A stretch of 64,000 bases of DNA from NCBI GenBank assembly GCA_963691815.1, contig OY829648.1, positions 35,013,456 to 35,077,455 on the forward strand. The letters are read 5' to 3'. The number at the start of each line of letters is the position of its first letter. Positions within the stretch are counted from its first letter, which is position 1. The notes below the pieces were generated by a model. It was not told where the DNA came from, did no database searches, and saw nothing but the letters and a program-made list of their open reading frames with translations. Position numbers and translations under genes: made by a program. This document shows positions 56,297 through 64,000 of this stretch, in pieces. The stretch is from Echiichthys vipera. Lineage: Eukaryota > Chordata > Actinopteri > Perciformes > Trachinidae.

Positions 56297-56715
56297 CATG
56301 TAAAGTAACTAAGTACTGTACTTAAGTACAATTTTGAGGTACTTGAGTAATTAATAAATTAATAATTAATAATTAATAAATAAAATAACTTATGCTACTT
56401 TATGCTTCTACTCCACTACATTACAGAGGACATATTGTACTTTTTACTCCGCTAAATTCATTTGGTTACTATTTCATAGATTCAGTTATTGTTACAAAAA
56501 TATTATGTAAATATTAAATATTATTATTAACAAATGAAATACCATATATTGTTAGAGATTAAGCTACACAGCACTATATAAAATAAATAAAATGATTCCA
56601 CATCAGCTGCAATATTAAAGTGATATTTGCATCAATCTATTCATAATTATAATACAATATTCTGAAATGGGCCACTACTTACTTAAGTAAGAGCTCTGAG
56701 TACTTTTTCCACCAC

Positions 56716-56718
<3 letters not shown>
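56297..56718. mobile_element. hAT-type MITE
   Basis: The right end GTACTTTTTCCACCACTG and the left GTAAAGTAACTAAGTACTG region, with inner TACTTAAGTA and TACTTGAGTA motifs, match a very common fish MITE whose full ends read CAGTGGTGGAAAA. The leftmost bases are eroded. Non-coding. Confidence 0.65.

Positions 56719-56719
<1 letters not shown>

Positions 56720-56747
<28 letters not shown>
56720..56747. repeat. (AT)n microsatellite
   Basis: Alternating TA run directly after the MITE. Confidence 0.95.
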
Positions 56748-56792
56748 CTACATATATCATATGTATATCTATGATATGATATGATGATATGA

Positions 56793-56866
56793 TGCTCGGC
56801 TTCTGCATGATGATTGGATGAGCTGTCTGAGGCAGAATCCTATTTTGATTGACAGCTAAATGAGCA
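56793..56866 (+). repeat. unclassified interspersed repeat, copy 3, interrupted by Gypsy
   Basis: CTCGGCTTCTGCATGATGAT and GATTGACAGCTAAATGAGC match the reverse strand of 24330-24410. The match stops where the Gypsy LTR begins, so the LTR element inserted here. Confidence 0.75.
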
Positions 56867-56870
56867 AAAC

Positions 56871-57372
56871 TGTCAGAATTTCTGTCCTGTCAGGCCCTTC
56901 CCTCTTCCTTTTGTGTGAGTTTGTCTCCCTCTGTCTGTTTTCCCCTGCTTGTGTCTTTCCCTTTCTGTTTGTCTGTTGTTGCTGGTAGGGGTGGTCCCTC
57001 CCAGCTGTGGCTCATCACCTCGTCAGCACTGGAGGGATAAAAAGCTGGATGTGGCTCACATTCGGCGCCAGACTGTTGTTACAATTCCGCGGTTCATGTC
57101 TCTCTCTTGGTTGGCTACCTAAGCTTTATGATCGTGTTCTCTATCCGTGTTGCGCTGTTCTTTGTTAATCGTTTCTTTGTTTCTTTTGTTATAGTTTCCC
57201 GAGTTCCTGTTTTCTACTACCCGTTCGTGTTTTGTCTCTTGATCCCCACATTGGTTTCCCCTTGTCTTCACCCGGATCCTGTACTTGTTTTTTCATTAAA
57301 TATTTGTAAAAATCTTTCTCGGTGTTCGTCTCTGCATTTGGGTCCCGTTCCTCTGAGTTATCCCCCACACCT
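56871..57372 (+). repeat. 5' LTR of the Gypsy element
   Basis: It begins TGTCAGAATTTCTG at the break in the unclassified repeat. A TATA-like GGATAAAAAGC lies at about 57027 and a polyA-like TTCATTAAATA at about 57290. The 3' boundary (near TATCCCCCACA) is a guess because no second LTR is present. The style resembles the solo LTR at 47364-47892. Confidence 0.6.
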
Positions 57373-57560
57373 GATCCTCCAGGATTTTCTGCTCGCTAGG
57401 TGTTGTCCGCTCAGAGAGTCCTACTCGGTCAACACTCGCAGACACTACAAGGGATCCTGGAAAGCCGGAGTAAGCCACTGCTTGTGTTTCCCGTATCGAG
57501 TTTAATCAGGTTAGGCCTTCCCTAGCTTCCTCTGCTAACGCTGAGTCACTTGCTACCCCA

Positions 57561-58370
57561 GTGAATATTCCTCTGCCCCGCGAACCTTATGTACCTATGC
57601 CCGAGCATTATGATGAAAAGTTGGGTGAGTGCAGAGATTTCCTGTTTCAGTGCTCACTAGTGTTCAGTCAACAGCCCCTCACTTACGCTAACGATAGCTC
57701 TAAGATAGCCTACGTGTTAGGTTTGCTTACAGGTAGGGCCCGTGCCTGGGGAGCAGCTTTCTGGCTTAACCCTCAGACACAATAAGATACCTTTCGGCAG
57801 TTTTCTAGTGAGATGCTTTCAGTGTTTGATCATCCTGTTTCCGACTGTGATACCAGGAACCAGTTGCTCAACCTGCGCGAGGGCTCCGCCAGTGCGACGG
57901 ATTATTGCGTGGACTTTCGTACCCTGGCGGCAGAGTTAAGGTGGGATGATAGAGCACTACAAAGCATTTTCTTCAAGGGTCTTAATGAGGAGGTAAAGGA
58001 CTGCTTAGGGGGTAGATCTGAGACCAGTAGCTTCCCATAGTTCATCGGGTTAGGCATTAAAATAGACAATTGTCTCTGTGAGAGACGCTGTAAGTGTCTG
58101 CCATTACCTTCCGTATCTCATATCCAACTCGCAGTACAGCTCGACCCTGTTATTAGTCGGCCTAGCAACCCAGCTAACTCCAGTGTTCTTCAGTCTTCCG
58201 CTCTTTCCAGGGAGGAACCGATGCAGCTGGGTCGTAGTCGTCTGATCCCCGGCAAAATGCCAACGTCGTTTCAGAGTTAGGTTGTGTATTTACTGTGGGG
58301 CTCCTAACCATCAACTGGCCTCCTGCCCGGTCCGGTTAAACTCCCAGGCTCACCAGTCGCAGACAGGGTT
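57561..58370 (+). pseudogene. Gypsy gag remnant
   Basis: 57561-58040 reads a retrotransposon gag: a helical capsid part with FLFQCSLVFSQQPLTYAND, AYVLGLLTGRARAWGAAFW and, after an in-frame TAA at 57783-57785, LNLREGSASATDYCVDF and IFFKGLNEEVKDCL. A CCHC knuckle, CIYCGAPNHQLASC, follows in another frame at about 58281-58325. It is the nucleocapsid-type RNA-binding end. Several stops and shifts make it non-functional. Confidence 0.8.
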
Positions 58371-60330
58371 CTGGTGAGTCGATCTGTTGTCCCTGCTCTT
58401 CCTCGGAAACGTATTAACCTCGACATTGTTTTGAGCTGTGAGGAAGGAGATTATCCTCTTTAATCGATTCAGGGGCGGATATTAATATTCTGGATTCCGA
58501 GTTGGTACGTAGCCAGTTCCCGACCGTGCCTTTAGATTCTCCGCTAGTGGTTAATGGTGTCATTGGTTAAGAGCTAGCCCAGATCTCTGTCGAGACAATT
58601 CCCATGACTCTGTCGCTAGCTGGTAATCATACTGAGACCATAGCCTTTCACGTCATGGCCTCTGCTAATGCCCCCGTAGTTCTTGGACTTCCTTGGCTTA
58701 TAACTCACAATCCTGTAATTAACTGGGTTACAGGCAGGGTTGTGAGTTGGAGTAGCAGTTGTCATTCATCTTGTCTTCGCTTGGCCCCGGCTAGATGCAT
58801 CAGTGACCCGAGTCCCTCGTTGCCTGAACCTCCTGATCTGTCCTCCGTGCCACCAGTGTATCATGACCTCGCCGAGGTGTTTAGCAAGACGAAGGCCTAA
58901 TCCTTGCCACCTCACCCGTCCGTACAACTGCTCTATCGATTTGTTATCCGGGTTGACTTCTCCTACCAGTCATTTATATAATCCATCAGGACCTGAGCAT
59001 GAGTCAATGGAGACATATATTAATGACTCTCTTAAATCTGGGATTATCCGTCCTTCCTCCCCTCCGCTGGGAGCGGGTCTTTTCTTTGTGGCAAAGATGG
59101 ACAAGACTCTACGACCCTGTATTGATTATCACGGTCTGAATAACATTACGATTAAGAACAAATACCCGTTGCCACTTATTAACTCTGCTTTTGAACCGCT
59201 GCATGGTGCCACCGTTTTCTCTAAACTGGATCTCCGCAACGCGTACCATCTGGTCTGGGTTTTGCCAACTTCTATCGCCTGTTTATCCTGAATTATAGTT
59301 AGGTGGTTTCCCCGATGACCAGTTTGATGTCACATACTACTCCCTTTGTGTGGTTGTCTGCTGCGGAGGATGCGTTTCAGACACTGAAGAAGCGCTTCTT
59401 CTCTGCCCCTGTTTTGGTCCAGCCTGATCCCTCATGCCAGTCCATTGTGAAGGTGGACGCTTCTGATCTAGGAGTGGGTGCAGTACTGTCACAGAGAGCA
59501 ATTAAGGACAACAAGGTTCACCCCTGTGCCTTCTTCTCCAAGAAACTGTCCCCAGCAGAATGCAACTACGTCGTTGGGAACCGTGAACTACTTGCCGTCA
59601 AGTTAGCTTTGGAGGAGTGGCGGCACTGGTTGGAGGGAGCAGAGACTCCGTTTGTGGTATGGACGGACCACAGGAACCTGTCCTACATTCAGTCAGCTAA
59701 GAGACTGAAGTCTCGTCAAGCCCGGTGGGCTTTATTCTTCAAGCGATTTAACTTTTCCTTGACGTATATTCCTGGAAGTAAGAACGTCAAACCAGATGCC
59801 CTGTTCCGACAGTTTGGACCATCCCTTCTTCCTGCATTATGGCAGCCCTTACCTGGGAATTAGAGACGGTGGTAAGACAGGCACAACGTACTGAACCTGA
59901 CCGGCAGTCAAACGGACAGAGGGAGAGGGCTACCCAGGATCTGGAAACCGCTCTTTGCTGTGTTTGTGCCCGCAATCCCTCATCGTGGTCATCTCAACTG
60001 TCCTGGGTGGAATAGTCCCACAATTTGCTCACCTGCTCCGCCACAGGTATGTCCCCTTTCAAGACCTCATTAGGATACTTACCTCCTCTTTTTCCTGCCC
60101 AGGAGTCAGAGATCGCGGTACCCTCGGTTAAACATCATCTCCGGAGGGCCGTTGGATCTGGAAAGAGGTTCGAGGAGCTCTACTCCCTCTAAGAAGCTCA
60201 CTCCCAGGTTCATTGGTCCCTTCGAGATTGAGGCAATCAACCCCAGTGCCGTTCAAGCTCAAGCTCCCTGCTTCCCTCAAGATTCATCCCACTTTTCACG
60301 TCTCCCAGCTGAAGCTGGTGACCACCGGCA
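58371..60330 (+). pseudogene. Gypsy pol remnant with deletions
   Basis: The protease has LIDSGADINILDSE (DSGA active site) near 58460-58500 and VVLGLPWLITHNPVINW near 58680. The RT reads SGIIRPSSPPLGAGLFFVAK, IDYHGLNNITIKNKYPLP and VFSKLDLRNAYHLV up to about 59250, then jumps directly to the FANFYRLF region, so the catalytic Tyr-x-Asp-Asp part (several hundred bp) is deleted. RNase H at 59303-59863 has VKVDASDLGVGAVLSQ, NRELLAVKLALEEWRHWLEG, WTDHRNLSYIQSAKRL and PGSKNVKPDALFRQ, open in one frame. Only the far C-terminal integrase (RQSNGQRERATQDLE) and the end region with RFIGPFEIEAINPSAV survive; the integrase core is missing. Confidence 0.85.
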
Positions 60331-60517
60331 CACAAACACGCCAAAACAAAGGCTCAGCATCAAGAGAGCTTTGAGCATGATCAGCGAGGAGAAAAAGTCC
60401 CTCGCCCCCCAACCCCTACGCCCCCATCCCAAACACTATCCAGCTCCCCCTTCTCTACACCCACCCTGTCCCCCTCCTCCCCTCTTTTGGAGTTCACTAA
60501 ACAACATGAAAGAGCTG
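60331..60517 (+). pseudogene. L2-type LINE fragment left of the Harbinger insertion
   Basis: An open stretch with ISEEKKSLAPQPLRPHP and SSLNNMKEL. Its frame continues after the Harbinger at 63526 as VTDGTIFTPRLIP if one CTG copy is removed. It contains a CCCCAACCCC pyrimidine-rich tract. The LINE assignment rests on the endonuclease motifs downstream. Confidence 0.5.
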
Positions 60518-60730
60518 GGGTCCGTTTCACAAAGCAGGTTCAACAAACTCTGAGTCTAACCCTGAACTCTGAGTTGATCTACTCTGAGATAGGAAACTCT
60601 GAGTTTTTGGTTCCAGAACAGCTGATTTGAGTTAGTTTGATCAACTTGGAGTAGTTTCACATTGAGTTAAGTGCGTGCGCCACAAGTATTAAAAGACAGC
60701 ATCAATTGAGGCCCGATTCCACGAGTCACC

Positions 60731-62147
60731 ATGGCAACGGGGAAGAGGAGGCCTACGTTTTTCACCCCACTGGAATTAGAAATATTAATGCGCTCATACA
60801 TTGAGTTTGAGCCCATTTTTAGAAGAAAGTGTAACAGCGCTGCAGCAGCAAAAGAGAGAGTGGGAGAACATTGCTGCTCGGGTCAATGCGTAAGTTAAAT
60901 GTAGTCCTTTGCAATCACAATAATATTACAGAGGGAAACTGCTTGAGTGGTAGCCTATTAATTAATTTCATTTAGGTGCAACCCCGCGGGGCAGAAGCGC
61001 ACTTGGCAGCAGTTTAAGATGAAACATAAAAACATTGTTCAAACAGGTAAGACCTTGGCTTAATCTCATGGGGGTACCTCATTTTGATCATGTTTTACAT
61101 TGTAAAGTAAATAGTAAGTGGCTGTTTGACTGTACAGTTGTTTTATCCCCCAAATAATGCTGATTTCACATACATAAATGTCTTCTCATCTCTATCATTT
61201 TCTGTTAAATAATCAAGCCTATTTAAACTAACACAGACTTCTACTCAGCCAACAGAAAGAAAGCAGACGTCCGTAAAACGGGTGGTGGCCCAGCACTGCC
61301 ACCTCTAACGCAGGCAGAGGAGCTGGCCCTAAGCCAGAATTTAGGAAGGCAAGTGACTCAGGGAATCCCTGGACGAAGCTCATCCTCTGAGCTCACCCCC
61401 CAAGACACAAGTGCTTTTATATAATATAATATGCCTAGACCTATATATATATATATTTCCCTTTCATGACTTTTTTTTTAACTTTTGTTCCAACAGATTC
61501 TGATGGTGCTATCTGCCTGGTGGAGCCCCCTCCCGCAACAACATACCTTGTAAGTGTAAGTAGGCAATACTTCAAAGATTTTGTTAAATGGTAGTTTAAA
61601 TATACGGAAACTCTATCTGCTGCCTTTCCAGAGGGGAATCCAGAAAGGCCTATAGAGGTAACATCTTGATATGTTACTGATCTTACTGATGTTACTGAGC
61701 TCTCTTCCGATTTACATTTCTTAACATTCTGGTGGAATATAGAGTGACATTTAGCCTACACTGAAGTATCCACACATTCTCATCCTTTTTTAACAGGGCA
61801 TGGCTAGGCAGCAGCAGGAGGGTCCCTCAACTTCCACTGCACAGTGAGATGGATGTTCAGTAAACACCAGAGATTCGTTCTGTGGAATTCATGTGCAACT
61901 GTATAATATCCTCCTTGTATGTATTCCCAGTTACCAGTCAAAGACATTTACAAAATTCACAAAACCGACAAAGAAATGCACTACTTGGACCGGCAGATTA
62001 GGAAGGCAGACATAGAAATTGAAATACTGGAGCACAAGTTAGAGGTAGGTGCATGGTCACATGTGAATCATGTTAATTATGTTAACTATATTGGAACATT
62101 AATTAAACTAGCTCTTGTATTTGCAGGAAATAAAGAAGACCAAATGA
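60731..62147 (+). pseudogene. Harbinger Myb/SANT-like accessory protein gene, eight exons
   Basis: Exons with GT-AG borders at 60731-60889, 60976-61046, 61249-61410, 61497-61549, 61632-61657, 61797-61843, 61931-62044 and 62127-62147. Exon 1 begins MATGKRRPTFFTPLELEIL, a Myb/SANT-like trihelix start; exon 2 has GQKRTWQQFKMKHKNIVQT. Exon 3 has a basic then acidic linker (RKKADVRKTGG), and exons 4-6 a Pro/Gln-rich part. Exon 7 is a coiled coil (EMHYLDRQIRKADIEIEILE), and exon 8 ends EIKKTK. In exon 1, 8 nt present in the copy at 40478-42224 are missing at about 60857, which shifts the frame, so the Myb-like domain is cut. All other exons look sound. Confidence 0.8.
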
Positions 62148-62196
62148 AATGTGTAGTATGTCTTTATTTGACTGCTGTGGTAGTGGTGATGGTGAT

Positions 62197-63263
62197 TCAA
62201 TCACTAAAGTGATGATGGCATATGGCGTCTCTGACTGCTCTGCCGTCCTGCATAGCTGACAGGTGGATGGGGTCATCATCGGGGTCTTCAATTTGTAGGG
62301 CAGTGAGCCTGGTTGAAGCTCTGTTGGGGGCCTGGTTCAGGGTCAGGGTAAGGGGTCAGCAGCCTAGGTTGGCATGGGTAACCCCTGTCACCCAGCAGAT
62401 GGCCATCGAACTCTCCTGTAATGTATAGTGGATGCACTAGATGAAGAAGTGAAGTATTATGCAAATCTTTAGGCTGCTTACCACGTTGCAGTCTGTTGCT
62501 CAGGTAAGACTCTCGATAAATCCTTGAGTCCTGAATAGACCCAGGCCACTTGGCCTCCACATTGGAAATGATATATGCAGCATCACATACGATAAACAGT
62601 AGTCAGTCCACATGTACCTGCACATTTATGCTGTGAATGGACTTCCTATTCACATAATCTGGTTCATTATGTGATGGAGCCATGATGGGGATGTGTGTGC
62701 CATCTATGCAGCCAATCACACTGGGAAATCCTGAAAGAAATTAAAATGAATAATCCCAGTCTAAGGTTGCAGCACGTCATTAAAATAATATCATTTGATA
62801 TTCATTTAATAGATCTCTACATCATTCACCTGCAATCCTGTGGAACTCCTCCTTGATGGACAGGTTTATGTCCAGGTAAAATGAGAAAGATGGGTAGTAG
62901 CTGTTTCAGGGCGAGACACACTTTTCTGACCGCTCGGCACACAGTTGCCTTACTCAAGTGCTCCGCATCTCCGACGTTGTACAAAAAACTCCCATTTGCA
63001 AAAAAACGCAGCGCAACACACAATATCTGCTGGGATGTTAGAGCATGACTGTGGCTAGTTATGTTGGAAATGTAAGGACGGATTAGGTTGTGTATGTAAA
63101 TGATGGACTGTGACGTGAAAAGGTACCGCTCAAAAAGATAATTGTCTTGAAATGCAAGAACATCTATGCGCAGTCTGATAATCATCTCCCAACGAATATT
63201 TAATTCTCTGCGCAGTAATGCTGCACCCTCATCCACGGGATCATTATCAAAAGGACATGCCAT
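62197..63263 (-). pseudogene. HARBI1-type Harbinger transposase, catalytic Glu region deleted
   Basis: Exons on minus: 63263-62831, 62730-62618, about 62590-62482, and 62415-62197. Exon 1 reads MACPFDNDPVDEGAALLRRE, then DVLAFQDNYLFERYLF, QQILCVALRFFANGSFLYNV and HLSKATVCRAVRKVCLALKQ. Exon 2 has GFPSVIGCIDGTHIPIMAPS (first Asp of the DDE triad). Exon 4 has GEFDGHLLGDRGYPCQP (second Asp) and FNQAHC, then jumps to PALQIEDP, near the natural C-terminus. The segment that should hold the catalytic Glu is deleted. There is also a 1-nt frameshift near 62855 in exon 1. Its stop is 49 bp from that of the Myb-like gene. Confidence 0.85.
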
Positions 63264-63525
63264 GATAGTGGAAATAGTCGCCACCTAATATAACTTATAA
63301 TGACTGATTTTTGCAATGATTTTCTGAAAAAACAGATGACAGAACTATACTACGCCAAAACTCGCCTGCTAACTGATTGAATGAGGAAATCAAATACCGT
63401 GTGTGGCTGAAAGAGGGTGGACACAGAGAGAAACTCGAGGTTAGTTGAGAAAAACCTGGTTAGGTTCAAAGAGCATGTTACCATGGAGAGTTTTCACTAA
63501 ACCTGCTTTGTGAAACGGACTCCTG

Positions 63526-64000
63526 GTCACAGATGGGACCATATTTACACCCCGCCTGATTCCTAGATTCCATCCCTCAAATTACTCTCTGTCCTTTTTG
63601 GTGATTCCCTCCAATGAAAGCAGATATCTTAATATGTGGCTCTAAAGTTGAATTCTTCCTACAGAGTTATGTTTCTAAATGTCTATAGGCCACCCAAATA
63701 TTGTGCAACCTTTTTTGAAGAATTTTCTGAACTGCTGTCTATGATCTGAATTTACTTTGACTGTGTAGTTATTGTTAGTGATTTTAACATTCATGTTGAC
63801 AAACTTCATGACAAGGAGACTAAAGAACTTTATTGTGTCATTGATAACTGGATCATTCAACATGTAACCGAGCCGAAACATAACAAAGGTCACACTCTGG
63901 ACATAGTCATGCCCAAGGGTGTGAGCATTTCTAAGGTTGCCGTGCTTGATGGTGCTCTTTCTGATCATCCCTGTGTTTTATTTGAGAGTGCTATCTCTGT
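63526..64000 (+). pseudogene. L2-type LINE endonuclease fragment, runs off the window
   Basis: From about 63665 the endonuclease of an L2-like element is readable: FLNVYRPPKYCATFFEEFSE, VVIVSDFNIHVDKLHD, GHTLDIVMPKG and LSDHPCVLFESA at the edge. A G-to-S change gives V-S-D-F-N in place of G-D-F-N, the catalytic His of S-D-H is kept, and a stop follows LLSMI. It is the continuation of 60331-60517 after the Harbinger insertion. Confidence 0.7.

Larger units (their letters stand above)
56871..60330 (+). mobile_element. degenerate Gypsy/Ty3 LTR retrotransposon
   Basis: A 5' LTR, gag, protease, reverse transcriptase, RNase H and integrase remnants occur in the Ty3/Gypsy order (RNase H before integrase). 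The RT catalytic region and most of the integrase are deleted, and no 3' LTR is visible before 60518. No envelope gene is seen. Confidence 0.85.
60518..63522. mobile_element. two-gene Harbinger element
   Basis: About 3.0 kb with inverted ends GGGTCCGTTTCACAAAGCAG and CTGCTTTGTGAAACGGACTC (one mismatch). It is flanked by CTG at 60515-60517 and 63523-63525. It carries a Myb-like gene on plus (60731-62147) and a HARBI1 transposase on minus (63263-62197), tail to tail with 49 bp between stops. In the superfamily the Myb-like protein helps bring the transposase to the ends. It is homologous to the shorter copy at 40478-42224. Both genes carry lesions. Confidence 0.88.

Overview
The window is nuclear DNA of a ray-finned fish, most likely a percomorph teleost. 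It is AT-rich intronic or intergenic sequence with dense nested transposable elements, many of them typical of teleosts: L2/Rex-type LINEs, a Tx1-type L1, HARBI1 Harbingers, piggyBac, several hAT families, Tc1, tRNA-derived SINEs and Gypsy. There are no operons or bacterial signals. The only host coding sequence I can recognise is one 142-bp exon on the minus strand (54859-55000). It encodes part of the first Ig domain of a LAR-type receptor tyrosine phosphatase, and ptprf fits best. Much of the window may therefore be intron of that gene.

Layout. 0.3-8.8 kb: a Harbinger-like MITE, a hAT remnant apparently split by a 5'-truncated L2/Rex LINE, a Tc1/mariner-like fragment, a second L2 fragment and a hAT MITE. 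8.8-14.5 kb: mostly unrecognised, with a (TG)n tract, a SINE and a broken copy of an uncharacterised protein family (minus strand, 12.1-13.5 kb). 15.25-21.0 kb: an essentially full-length Tx1-clade L1 flanked on both sides by (TC)n, as expected of a microsatellite-targeting LINE. 21-29 kb: largely unrecognised, with short repeats. 29.5-33.6 kb: a LINE with an APE endonuclease and a C-terminal C2H2 finger, with a mutated RT active site. 33.6-38.6 kb: a nearly full-length L2-type LINE with an open ORF2 of about 980 residues and a decayed esterase-like ORF1.

39.9-43.65 kb: a hAT element with a deleted Harbinger nested inside it. 44.7-46.3 kb: a decayed autonomous-type hAT transposase. 46.6-48.2 kb: a minus-strand L2 piece interrupted by a solo LTR with a perfect 5-bp duplication. 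50.8-53.8 kb: an L2 fragment interrupted by a piggyBac element. 54.86 kb: the ptprf-like exon. 55.4-60.3 kb: Tc1, SINE, a hAT MITE and a gutted Gypsy element inserted in an unclassified repeat. 60.5-63.5 kb: a two-gene Harbinger (Myb-like gene on plus, HARBI1 transposase on minus, convergent). It sits inside an L2-type LINE whose endonuclease part resumes to the window end.

I see no new host system. The points most worth following are the (TC)n-targeted Tx1 element with its unusual ORF junctions (TAGATG and TAATG), the open L2 ORF2, the Harbinger with a CTG target duplication that leaves the host reading frame readable across it, the lone ptprf exon, and the fragment of an unnamed protein family. 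All family names come from reading motifs, not from database searches.
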